Source: JBEHWX01 sp048498995
GTDB taxonomy: Bacteria > Bacteroidota > Ignavibacteria > OLB7
Length of the DNA stretch: 49,689 bases
Direction of reading: 5' to 3'
NCBI GenBank assembly: GCA_048498995.1
Contig: JBEHWX010000039.1
Location: 1-49,689, forward strand
Shown here piece after piece: positions 6,651-14,114 of this stretch. How positions within the stretch are numbered: the first letter of the stretch is position 1; each line of letters starts with the position of its first letter. Under the pieces are notes generated by a model that saw only the letters and a program-made list of their open reading frames with translations, was not told where the DNA came from and did not search any database. The translations under genes and the position numbers were made by a program.

Positions 6651-8792
6651 ATGCTACAGGCTATCCAGTATCAGAAGACCGGAGAACTCTCCGTCAAGGA
6701 ACTCCCCGCGCCGGAGATGAAGCCGGGGATGGTCATCGTCCGCACGCTCGCCTCGCTGATCTCCGCCGGCACCGAGCGGACCTCGGTGGAGACCGCCAAG
6801 GCCTCGATGATCCAGAAGGCCCGCTCCCGTCCCGATCTGGTGCGGCAGGTCATCGACATGGCCAAGCGCGAGGGGCTGATGAACACGATCGACAAGGTCA
6901 GGACGCGCCTGGACAGCTACAAGTCGCTCGGCTACTCCGCCGCCGGCGTGGTGATCGCCTCCTCGGTCGATGAGCTTGCCCCGGGTGACCGGGTGGCCTG
7001 CGCCGGCGCCGGCTACGCCTCCCACGCGGAGGTGATCGCGGTGCCGAAGAATCTGGTGGTGAAGATCCCGGACGAGGTGAGCTTCGACGAGGCGTGCTTC
7101 ACCACGCTCGGGGCCATCGCGATGCAGGGGGTGCGCCAGGCGAAGGTGAGCCTGGGGGAGACGGTCGCGGTGATCGGGCTCGGGCTGCTCGGGCAGCTCA
7201 CCGTGCAGCTTCTGAAGGCCTCCGGCTGCCGCGTGATCGGTCTGGACATCAACGAGCGGCAGTTCGGGCTGGCCCGGGAGTTCGGCGCCGACGCGGTGGC
7301 CATCAGCGGCTCCAGCGCACTCGGCACCATCGAGAGCTTTTCCCGCGGCATCGGCGCCGACGCGGTGATCATCACCGCCAGCACCGGATCCAACGAGCCG
7401 ATGGAGCTGGCGCTGAAGGCCGCCAGGAAGAAGGGGCGCGTGGTCGTGGTCGGCGCCATCGGCATGGACATGCCCCGCTCGCCGTTCTACGAGAAGGAGC
7501 TGGAGGTGACGATCGCCTGCAGCTACGGTCCGGGACGCTACGACCCGGCGTACGAGGAGGATGGACGCGACTATCCGGTGGCGTGGGTCCGCTGGACCGA
7601 GCGCCGGAACATGGAGTCGGTGATCGACCTGATCGCCGCCAAGCGGCTGAACGTGGAGCGGATGATCACCCACCGGATCCCGATCGAGCAGGCCGAGCGC
7701 GCCTACGATCTGATCACCGGCAAGATCAACGAGCCCTACATCGGCATCGTGCTCAACTACCCTGACCGCGGCGAGAAGGCGCTGATCCGGACCGTGCAGG
7801 TCGGCGCCGGCGCCCAGGCCAAGGGAGGGCTCGGCGTGGCGTTCATCGGCGCCGGAAACTTCGCGCAGAGCTACCTGCTGCCGCCGGCCAAGAAGGCCGG
7901 CGCCCGGCTGGTGACCGTTGCCACCTCCACCGCCGTCAACGCGCACACGGTGGCCGAGAAGTTCGGCTTCTCCGCGGCCACCACCGATCCGGACGCGCTC
8001 CTTGCCACCAAGGATGTCGACGCCGTCTTCATCGCCACCCGCCACGACACGCACGGCGTCTACGTGGCCAAGGCGCTCGAGGCCGGCAAGCAGGTGTTCG
8101 TCGAGAAGCCGCTGGCGATCAATCGCCCGGAGCTGGAGACGATCACCGCGCTGGCCGAGGCCAAGGGGGGACGCGTGATGGTCGGCTTCAACCGCCGTTT
8201 CTCCGCGTCGATGCGCGCGGTGAAGGCGCACTTCGCCGGGGTCGGCGAGCCGCTGGTGATGACCTACCGCGTCAACGCCGGCCACATCCCGCTCGACAGC
8301 TGGGTGCAGGCCGATTCGCAGGGGGGACGGATCATCGGCGAGGGATGCCACTTCATCGACACCATGCAGTTCCTCACCGATGCGCGTCCGGTGAGCGTCT
8401 ACGCCGCGGCGATCGGCTCGCGCAACGCGCAGGTCCGGAACGCCGATTCGGTCTCGATCACCATCCGCTTCTCCGACGGCTCGATCGGGACGCTCCTCTA
8501 CCTGGCCAACGGCGATCCGTCGGTGGCCAAGGAGTTCCTGGAGGTGTTCGGCGGCGGACGCACCGCGATCATGAACAACTTCCGCGAGGTGACGCTGGCC
8601 AAGGGGCGGAGCTCGAAGGTGGAGAAGTTCGACGGCGACAAGGGGCACAGCGAGGAGGTGCGCCTGACGCTGGAGGCGATGAAGGATGGCAAGCCGATGC
8701 CGATCTCCTACCAGAGCCTGCACGACACCACGCTGGCCACCTTCGCGGCGCTGGAGTCGCTGGAGATCGGGGAGTCGATCCAGCTCATCTGA
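6651..8792 (+). CDS. Two-domain oxidoreductase: zinc-type alcohol dehydrogenase fused to Gfo/Idh/MocA
   Basis: This 713-residue protein has two NAD(P)-binding enzymes in one chain. Residues 1-375 form a medium-chain dehydrogenase-like unit (AGDRVAC-type segment APGDRVACAGAGYASHAE, then VAVIGLGLLGQLTVQLL as the Rossmann motif). Residues about 390-713 form a Gfo/Idh/MocA oxidoreductase (VAFIGAGNFAQSYLLP, VFVEKPLAI, GEGCHFIDTMQFL). This bi-domain arrangement is a known family commonly found in polysaccharide clusters, where it probably oxidises or epimerises a nucleotide sugar; the exact substrate is unknown. The start ATG at 6651 begins directly at the first strand. It follows the flippase in the same direction and is probably part of the same glycan pathway. 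Confidence 0.88.
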   Translation: MLQAIQYQKTGELSVKELPAPEMKPGMVIVRTLASLISAGTERTSVETAKASMIQKARSRPDLVRQVIDMAKREGLMNTIDKVRTRLDSYKSLGYSAAGVVIASSVDELAPGDRVACAGAGYASHAEVIAVPKNLVVKIPDEVSFDEACFTTLGAIAMQGVRQAKVSLGETVAVIGLGLLGQLTVQLLKASGCRVIGLDINERQFGLAREFGADAVAISGSSALGTIESFSRGIGADAVIITASTGSNEPMELALKAARKKGRVVVVGAIGMDMPRSPFYEKELEVTIACSYGPGRYDPAYEEDGRDYPVAWVRWTERRNMESVIDLIAAKRLNVERMITHRIPIEQAERAYDLITGKINEPYIGIVLNYPDRGEKALIRTVQVGAGAQAKGGLGVAFIGAGNFAQSYLLPPAKKAGARLVTVATSTAVNAHTVAEKFGFSAATTDPDALLATKDVDAVFIATRHDTHGVYVAKALEAGKQVFVEKPLAINRPELETITALAEAKGGRVMVGFNRRFSASMRAVKAHFAGVGEPLVMTYRVNAGHIPLDSWVQADSQGGRIIGEGCHFIDTMQFLTDARPVSVYAAAIGSRNAQVRNADSVSITIRFSDGSIGTLLYLANGDPSVAKEFLEVFGGGRTAIMNNFREVTLAKGRSSKVEKFDGDKGHSEEVRLTLEAMKDGKPMPISYQSLHDTTLATFAALESLEIGESIQLI

Positions 8793-8817
8793 GCCCGCGG
8801 ATCATACCGACATGCTG

Positions 8818-8858
8818 GAAGGCCATCGCGATCCCCGGAGAGGATCGCGATGGCCTTC
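8818..8858 (+). terminator. 17-bp perfect hairpin after the oxidoreductase gene (repeat element copy 1)
   Basis: Arms 8818-8834 and 8842-8858 pair perfectly around CCGGAGA, 26 bp after the stop. The flank TTCGTCG, the loop and most of the stem recur at 9396-9435, so this is both a terminator and a member of a repeated hairpin family. Confidence 0.75.
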
Positions 8859-9178
8859 GTCGTTGAAAGGGGAGCGATTCCGGGAGGAGCGATTCCGTCG
8901 CCATGCTTCTGACGCGGAGGCACATTCACCACGCAGCGCGCTTTCGCATTGAGTCTACTTTGGTATATTGTACAGGTGTACGATGAGATCGCATCCGGGT
9001 GGTCCGGGTGATGGTGTTCGATTGTGGCGTCGTGGCACGGTGGGGGAGCCCGCCGTGAGGCGGAATGTGCCGGGTGAGAAGGAAGGTGCGGAGGCGGCGG
9101 TTCCGATCGCGGCGGAAACGAAGAAGGCGTGCTGCAACACGCCTTCAACGAATCCCATCACTAATCAAGGAACACAGA
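8859..9178 (+). other. Intergenic region or long 5' leader before a 33-codon gene
   Basis: No gene is recognisable across these 320 bp. The sequence GGAGCGATTCCG is directly repeated (8871 and 8886). A perfect 9-bp hairpin (arms 9123-9131 and 9138-9146, loop CTGCAA) stands 33 bp before the start codon of the small gene at 9179. An AT-rich patch around 8955-8975 (TACTTTGGTATATTG) is the likeliest promoter, which would make a leader of about 200 nt. Confidence 0.45.
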
Positions 9179-9280
9179 ATGGATGTGTACCTCATCAGCC
9201 TCGGGCTGATCTACCTCAACCTGCGAGAGATTCGACTGATCATCGAAGCGATCGCGCGGATGAGGAGCGGGCCGGCCTGA
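9179..9280 (+). CDS. 33-residue hydrophobic/amphipathic small protein of unknown function
   Basis: An ATG at 9179 is preceded by AAGGA at 8-nt spacing, and the 33-codon frame ends at TGA 9278-9280, immediately before a strong GC hairpin with a T-rich tail. The peptide begins MDVYLISLGLIYLNLREIRL and continues as a likely amphipathic helix with three isoleucines and scattered charges, ending in SGPA. A ribosome-binding site, a compact frame and a dedicated terminator together support a real gene. I do not recognise the sequence. It could be a small membrane-associated protein, a leader peptide or a toxin-like peptide; nothing visible decides between these. Confidence 0.55.
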   Translation: MDVYLISLGLIYLNLREIRLIIEAIARMRSGPA

Positions 9281-9287
9281 GGCTTCC

Positions 9288-9316
9288 GGGGGCCGCGAGG
9301 CCCCCGTTCTGTTTGA
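9288..9316 (+). terminator. Rho-independent terminator of the small gene
   Basis: GGGGGCC and GGCCCCC pair around GCGA just after the stop at 9280, followed by GTTCTGTTT. Confidence 0.8.
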
Positions 9317-9395
9317 CCCGGGCGCAACTTACATGGGAGGCGCGTCCGATGCAACAGCTTTCGTATACATTCGGATAGCCGCGGGGCTGAAGCGA

Positions 9396-9435
9396 GAAGG
9401 CCGTCGAGATCCCGGAGAGGATCGCGACGGCCTTC
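9396..9435 (-). terminator. Hairpin beyond rplS (repeat element copy 2)
   Basis: A 17-bp stem with one mismatch and loop CGGAGA lies 27 bp beyond the rplS stop. It closely matches the hairpin at 8818-8858 in stem, loop and flank, in the same window orientation although the gene it follows is on the other strand. Confidence 0.7.
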
Positions 9436-9461
9436 GTCGAAGCATCGGATCGTGACGCGAC

Positions 9462-9842
9462 TCAGGTGGTCTTCGAGCGGACCGCCTTGGTCGAGAGGCT
9501 CCGGAGGTAGTAGAGCTTCGCGCGGCGAACCTTACCCTCGCGGACGATGCGGATGTTCTGGATGATCGGCGAGTGGATCGGGAAGATCCTCTCGACGCCG
9601 ACGCCATTGCTCACCTTGCGGACGGTGAAGGTCTCGCCGAGACCGGCGCCCCTACGGGAGATCACGATTCCCTCGTAGTTCTGGATACGCTCCTTGTCTC
9701 CTTCGACAACGCGCACGGCAACGTTGATGACGTCGCCCGGGCGGAACTCCGGGAAGGTGACGTGGGTGTCGTTGTTGCGCGACTTGCGCTTGTCGGCCGT
9801 CTGAGCAATGATCTGCTCGGTCAGGGCATCGATTTCTTTCAT
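9462..9842 (-). CDS. rplS: 50S ribosomal protein bL19
   Basis: This 126-residue protein matches bL19 over its length: FPEFRPGDVINVAVRVVEG, RIQNYEGIVISRRGAG, ETFTVRKVSNGVGVERIFP and KVRRAKLYYLR are the characteristic blocks. bL19 sits at the interface of the 30S and 50S subunits. It is the last gene of the ffh-rpsP-rimM-trmD-rplS cluster. An unusually regular two-part stem lies between trmD and its start codon and may regulate it. Confidence 0.97.
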   Translation of the reverse strand: MKEIDALTEQIIAQTADKRKSRNNDTHVTFPEFRPGDVINVAVRVVEGDKERIQNYEGIVISRRGAGLGETFTVRKVSNGVGVERIFPIHSPIIQNIRIVREGKVRRAKLYYLRSLSTKAVRSKTT

Positions 9843-9861
9843 GATACGCCTCCGCGTTGTT

Positions 9862-9903
9862 CCATCCGGCGTTTTCGGCCGCGAGGCCGAACGGCCCGGA
9901 TGG
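9862..9903 (-). promoter_or_regulatory. Two-tier stem-loop in the rplS leader
   Basis: An 8-bp outer stem (9862-9869 with 9896-9903) encloses a 7-bp inner stem (9874-9880 with 9885-9891) with 4-nt internal loops on both sides and a 4-nt terminal loop. It ends 20 bp upstream of the rplS ATG. It has no following U tract towards rplS, so it could be an autoregulatory ribosomal-protein leader or an RNA processing site rather than a terminator. Confidence 0.5.
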
Positions 9904-9927
9904 GTTTGTATGTTGGTTATTTCTATG

Positions 9928-10671
9928 TCAATCGTTGTTCGTCGTCCGGGAATCGTCCTCGCCGAGGAGCCAGCTGCGACGCTGGCGTGTCCGTTCGAGG
10001 GCCTGATCCTCCCGCCATCGGGCGATCCGCTTGTGATCGCCGCTCAGGAGCGCCTCCGGCACCGTCAGTCCGCGGTATTCCGCGGGCTTGGTGTAGTAGG
10101 GGGCGTCGAGCAGTCCCGTCTGGAACGAGTCGCTGAGGGCCGATTCGCTGTCGCCGAGCGCGCCGGGCAGGAGCCTGACGACGGCATCGACGATCACGAG
10201 GGCCGGCAGCTCCCCTCCGGTGAGGACGTAATCTCCGATGGAGATCTCCCTGGTCACCAGCGCCTGGCGGATCCGTTCGTCGATCCCCTTGTAATGTCCA
10301 CACAGGAGGATCAGGTTCCGCTTCAGCGACAGCTCGTTGGCGATTCCCTGCGTGAGCAGGTCGCCATCGGGGGTGAGGAAGATCACCTCGTCGTACGTCC
10401 GTTCGGCCAGCAGGCGCTCGATACAGTCGAAGACCGGCTCCGGGCGGAGAATCATCCCCGCGCCGCCGCCGTATGGCGTATCGTCCACCTGCTTGTAGCG
10501 TCCGAGTCCGTAATCGTGGAGATTGTGCACCACGATCTCGGCGAGGTTCGCCTCGCGGGCCCGCTTGATGATCGAGGCGTTGAGCACGCTCTCGAACGTC
10601 TGCGGAACCACGCTGAGGATGTCGATCCTGACGAACGGCTCCTGGCGCCGCTCGACCTCATTCCTGGCCAT
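9928..10671 (-). CDS. trmD: tRNA (guanine37-N1)-methyltransferase TrmD
   Basis: This 247-residue SPOUT methyltransferase makes m1G37 in tRNAs with G36, preventing +1 frameshifting. Diagnostic segments are RIDILSVVPQTF at the start, DDTPYGGGAGMILRPEP, LLCGHYKGIDERI, and the trefoil-knot loop SIGDYVLTGGELPALVIVDA. The ATG at 10671 overlaps the end of rimM by 14 bp and is preceded by a strong GGAGGTGGAGGG purine run. The start adds about 14 residues before the conserved RIDIL; no closer in-frame start codon is available. Confidence 0.96.
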   Translation of the reverse strand: MARNEVERRQEPFVRIDILSVVPQTFESVLNASIIKRAREANLAEIVVHNLHDYGLGRYKQVDDTPYGGGAGMILRPEPVFDCIERLLAERTYDEVIFLTPDGDLLTQGIANELSLKRNLILLCGHYKGIDERIRQALVTREISIGDYVLTGGELPALVIVDAVVRLLPGALGDSESALSDSFQTGLLDAPYYTKPAEYRGLTVPEALLSGDHKRIARWREDQALERTRQRRSWLLGEDDSRTTNND

Positions 10672-11206
10672 CTCCCTCCACCTCCTCGATCATTCCCGGA
10701 ATCAACCGGACCACGACCCGCCGGAGATCATTCCGAAGCTCGATGACGAACTCCGGGATCGCCGGCAGCATCCATTCCCGATCGCCGGAGCGGATCACCC
10801 AGACGTAGTGGGCGCGCGTGGCGCCGATCGTCTCGATGACGCCGAGCTCGCGGCCATCCTCCCCGACCACCGCGCATCCGATGAGGCTCGGGTCGGCGTA
10901 GGGGGAGTCGTAGCTCAGAGCCACGCTCGGAAGGAAGAGCGCCTGATCGACGAGCTCCTGCGCCGCGGTCTGATCGGTCACGCCATCGAAATGGCAGATC
11001 AGATCCCGATCGTGCATCTCGCACCGCAGAAGCGTGAGCTTCCGGGCGAAAGAGGCCGAGAAGCCGACCAGACAGGGAGAGGGAGCCTGGATTCCGGGAA
11101 CCGCCTCCTGATCGAGCCGGCAGCGAAGGGCGCCGGCCAGACCGAACGTCCTGACGAGGACACCGATCCGGACGGGCTGCTGTCCGTCTGTCAAAGAGCT
11201 GTTCAC
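10658..11206 (-). CDS. rimM: Ribosome maturation factor RimM
   Basis: This 182-residue protein is needed for 30S (16S 3' domain, S19) maturation. An N-terminal RimM barrel (VRIGVLVRTFGLAGALR, then LICHFDGVTDQTAAQEL) is followed by a PRC barrel (IGCAVVGEDGRELGVIETI, then MLPAIPEFVIELR). The start is a GTG at 11206: no ATG exists near the conserved beginning. It sits between rpsP and trmD and overlaps trmD, suggesting translational coupling. Confidence 0.93.
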   Translation of the reverse strand: MNSSLTDGQQPVRIGVLVRTFGLAGALRCRLDQEAVPGIQAPSPCLVGFSASFARKLTLLRCEMHDRDLICHFDGVTDQTAAQELVDQALFLPSVALSYDSPYADPSLIGCAVVGEDGRELGVIETIGATRAHYVWVIRSGDREWMLPAIPEFVIELRNDLRRVVVRLIPGMIEEVEGDGQE

Positions 11207-11330
11207 GAGAATGATTCCGAAGAAATGAGATCGAAGGGGGAGCGGATCGGTCGGGGCCGCCGCATGGTCCGCGGTTCACGGGGAACCGGGCATCACGGCG
11301 AGCGCTCCGGCGAGCCGGCTCCGTACTGGA

Positions 11331-11864
11331 TTACTCGGCGGCCGGAGCCTCGGTGGCCGGAGCTTCGGCCGGAGCGGCCTCGGCGCTGGCAGCCTCGACC
11401 GGAGCGGTCTCGGCTGCGGCGGTCTCGACCGGAGCGGGGGCGGCCTCAGCCTGCGGGGCGGGAGCCGGAGCGGGGGCGGGTGCCGAGGCGGCGGGAGCCG
11501 GAGCGGCGGCGGCCTTCGGAGCCGGAGCAGTGGCCGGCATCTTGGCGGCGCGATGCTCCTGGTGCGCGGCGACGGCCTGCGCGATCTCCTCGGCGGACTT
11601 CTTCTTGCGGTGCAGGTGCAGCTCGAGCATCAGGCCCTCATGGCTGAGAATCGAGCGGACGGTATCGGTCGGCTGGGCGCCGGTCTTGAGCCAGTGCAGG
11701 GCGCGATCGCGCTTCAGCGTGATCTGGCCGGCGGTGACCATCGGGTTGTACTGACCGATCTTCTCGATGAAGCGGCCATCACGCGGGCTGCGGTTGTCCG
11801 ACGCGACGATGTCATAGATCGGGCGCGCCTTCCGGCCCATTCTTCTCAAACGAAGCTTGACCAT
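11331..11864 (-). CDS. rpsP: 30S ribosomal protein bS16 with Ala/Pro/Glu-rich C-terminal extension
   Basis: Residues 1-85 are a normal bS16 (MVKLRLRRMGRKARPIYDIV, GRFIEKIGQYNP, RALHWLKTGAQPTDTVRSIL). Residues about 110-177 are a low-complexity tail of Ala, Pro and Glu (repeats such as PAPAPAP and VEAASAEAAPAEA) that doubles the protein. Tailed bS16 proteins are known in Bacteroidetes relatives; the tail is likely disordered and exposed on the ribosome. The start follows AGGA. It is second in the ffh cluster. Confidence 0.95.
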   Translation of the reverse strand: MVKLRLRRMGRKARPIYDIVASDNRSPRDGRFIEKIGQYNPMVTAGQITLKRDRALHWLKTGAQPTDTVRSILSHEGLMLELHLHRKKKSAEEIAQAVAAHQEHRAAKMPATAPAPKAAAAPAPAASAPAPAPAPAPQAEAAPAPVETAAAETAPVEAASAEAAPAEAPATEAPAAE

Positions 11865-12076
11865 AGGAGTAATCCTATTCCTGAAAGTGAGTTGATGTAG
11901 ATACGTGTCGCCGTGCGGGGAACTCTGCTCCGGAAGGAGGAGAGAGGGAGTGGAGGCGGCGGAGCGGCCGTCGTGTCCGGACTCATGGTCCGGCGGCCGG
12001 TTCCGCGGAATGCTTCGTTTCCCCGAGCCCCCGTGGGGCGATCACTTCGTTGCGAACCAGATATTTCTACTGCGAG

Positions 12077-13441
12077 TTACTTCTTCCGGCCGGGCATCAT
12101 CGGCAGCTTGCCCCCCATTCCGGGGAGGTTGAGCCCCTTGGCCATGTTCCCCATGCCACCGCGCGTCAGGTTCTTCATCACCCGACGCATCTCGTCGAAC
12201 TGCTTGAGCAGGCGGTTGACGTCCTGAATCTGCGTTCCCGAGCCGAGCGCGATCCGGCGCCGGCGGCTGCCGTTGATGATCTCCGGGCGGCGGCGCTCCT
12301 CCTTGGTCATGGAGGTGATCACCGCCTCGAGGCGGGCCAGCGCGCGCTCGTCGACCTCGACCCCCTTCAGGGCGCGGTCCATGCCGGGAAGCATGCCGAG
12401 CAGCTCGCGCATCGAGCCCATCTTCTTGATCTGCTGGAGCTGCTCGTAGAAGTCGTCGAGGGTGAACTGGTTCCTGCGGAACTTCTCCTCGAGCTTCTTG
12501 GCCTGCTCCTCGTCGTACTGCGCCTGCGCCTTCTCGACCAGCGACACCACGTCGCCCATGCCGAGGATACGGGAGGCCATGCGGTCCGGGTAGAACGGCT
12601 CGAGGGCGTCCATCTTCTCGCCGGTGCCGACGAACTTGATCGGCTTCTCGACCACCGAGCGGATCGACAGGGCGGCGCCGCCGCGGGTGTCGCCGTCGAG
12701 CTTGGTGAGGATCACGCCGTCGAAATCCAGCCGGTCGTGGAAGGCCTTGGCGGTGGTGACCGCGTCCTGACCGATCATCGCGTCGACGACGAAGAGGATC
12801 TCGTTCGGGCGGGTGCGCTCCTTGATGCGCGCCACTTCCTGCATCATCTCCTCGTCGATCGTCAGACGGCCGGCGGTATCGATGATGATCACGTTCCGTC
12901 CCAGGCGGCGGGCCTCCTGAACGGCGCGCTCGGCGATGGTCACCGGATTTTCGTTCGGAAGGTGGAACACCGGCACGTCCAGCTGCTCACCCAGCGTCTT
13001 GAGCTGGTCGACGGCGGCCGGGCGGTAGATGTCGGCGGCCACCAGCATCGGCTGGCGTCCCTTCCCCTTGAAATAGCTGGCGAGCTTGGCCGAGTGGGTC
13101 GTCTTGCCCGATCCCTGCAGACCGCACATCATGATGATGGTCGGGCCGGCCGGGGCCATCTTGATATCGGCGTGGGTGCTCCCCATCAGCTCCACGAGCT
13201 CGTCGTAGATGATCTTGACGATCATCTGGCCGGGGGTCACCGAGCCGACCACGTCGCGGCCAAGCGCTTTCTGCTTGACGTCGTCGACGAACTTTTTCGT
13301 TATCTGGAAGTTGACGTCCGCGTCCAGCAGCGCGCGGCGCACCTCGCGAAGAGCATCGGAGATGTTCTCCTCGGAAAGGCGGGCCTCGCCGCTGATCAGA
13401 CGAATCGCGGAGTCGAGTTTTGCGCTGAGTGTCTCGAACAT
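12077..13441 (-). CDS. ffh: Signal recognition particle protein Ffh (SRP54)
   Basis: This 454-residue GTPase binds signal sequences of nascent membrane proteins together with SRP RNA. Domains are N (1-85), G (about 90-295; P-loop GLQGSGKTT, DTAGR, TKLDGDTRGG) and the methionine-rich M domain (about 320-454; SGTQIQDVNRLLKQF, and a Met/Gly-rich tail around GGMGNMAKGLNLPGMGG). The ATG at 13441 follows GGTGAGA. It is the first gene of the conserved translation cluster, separated from rpsP by 212 bp. Confidence 0.97.
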   Translation of the reverse strand: MFETLSAKLDSAIRLISGEARLSEENISDALREVRRALLDADVNFQITKKFVDDVKQKALGRDVVGSVTPGQMIVKIIYDELVELMGSTHADIKMAPAGPTIIMMCGLQGSGKTTHSAKLASYFKGKGRQPMLVAADIYRPAAVDQLKTLGEQLDVPVFHLPNENPVTIAERAVQEARRLGRNVIIIDTAGRLTIDEEMMQEVARIKERTRPNEILFVVDAMIGQDAVTTAKAFHDRLDFDGVILTKLDGDTRGGAALSIRSVVEKPIKFVGTGEKMDALEPFYPDRMASRILGMGDVVSLVEKAQAQYDEEQAKKLEEKFRRNQFTLDDFYEQLQQIKKMGSMRELLGMLPGMDRALKGVEVDERALARLEAVITSMTKEERRRPEIINGSRRRRIALGSGTQIQDVNRLLKQFDEMRRVMKNLTRGGMGNMAKGLNLPGMGGKLPMMPGRKK

Positions 13442-13541
13442 CTATCTCACCCGGATCCTCGTGGCGCCCCCGACCGCCGGATGGCGATCGACGCAGCCGG
13501 CGTTGACATGATAGTATCGGTGCGGATTGAGCAAAGGACCG

Positions 13542-13573
13542 TAAACTTACGGCGACCCTGTTACGTGTGCAAA
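13542..13573 (-). promoter_or_regulatory. Candidate -33/-7 promoter of ffh
   Basis: On the minus strand TTTG (13573-13570) and TAAGTTTA (13549-13542) are separated by 20 bp. The -7 box differs from TAnnTTTG only in its last base and resembles that of the last promoter of the rRNA array. It predicts a leader of about 95 nt before the ffh ATG. Confidence 0.5.
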
Positions 13574-13714
13574 GGGAAAACCGGGTTGAAGAGGGGAGGG
13601 AGGGGATGTGAACACACTGACACAGTAGGGGCTTCATCCGAACACCCCGGATCGATTGCAGAATTCAACACGCGTTATTGGTCGCCGCCGGCTAACTTGC
13701 GCTCCACAACATCG

Positions 13715-13912
13715 ATTGTCCGGTGTCCCGGAACGTTCCGGGAAGAATAGGGAATGCCGTGCGTCCTCCCAGGAGGGCAAATCGGCAGCGGTTGCGCCGC
13801 TGTGACGGGTGACGATCGCTCCAGAAGATGCCACTGCATGCCGTCCCTCCCCGGGACGACGCGGGAAGGCAGGAGCGAAAGGTTGACCCCGAAGCCAGAA
13901 GACCTGCCGGGC
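13715..13912 (+). promoter_or_regulatory. Cobalamin (AdoCbl-type) riboswitch
   Basis: The conserved cobalamin aptamer blocks occur in order: AATAGGGAAT (13746), GGCAGCGG...CGCCGCTGT (from 13784), CCAGAAGATGCCACTG with the invariant GCCACTG B12-box at 13830-13836, GGGAAGGC (13863), then CCGAAGCCAGAAGACCTGCC (13889-13908). The order and spacing match the class with the regulatory loop-loop interaction. It lies upstream of and in the same direction as four coupled genes including btuB, so B12 should repress the operon. The exact 5' boundary is approximate. Confidence 0.95.
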
Positions 13913-14114
13913 GATCCTCATCAACGATCCGCAAGGATCATCTCCCTCGCCAAAGGGAGCGATGAGGAGATGCCTACCGCTCGATGCCCCCGACTCCCCG
14001 TGGCGCCCGTCGCCCCCCGGGAATCGCGCCGGCTCACCATCGTAGACATTTCCCCATCCGACACACTTCCATCGTTTCCGGGCTTGGCGCCGGGAACCGT
14101 TTTCGCGTGGTGAA
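13913..14114 (+). promoter_or_regulatory. Riboswitch expression platform and leader
   Basis: Immediately after the aptamer come competing hairpins: GATCC pairs with GGATC (around 13915-13945), and CATCTCC pairs with GGAGATG (about 13939-13975) around an inner CTCCCT/AGGGAG. No U tract follows, so this is not a plain intrinsic terminator. Control could be Rho-dependent or act through mRNA folding towards the start codon at 14115. Confidence 0.5.

Noticed and set aside
6654..8723. 689-residue minus-strand ORF opposite the two-domain oxidoreductase
   Set aside because: It is antisense to a gene with strong dehydrogenase motifs and shows His/Arg/Leu/Gly-rich shadow composition.
12050..13750. 566-residue plus-strand ORF opposite ffh
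   Set aside because: ffh on the minus strand is unmistakable; the plus frame has no domain and runs into the riboswitch region.
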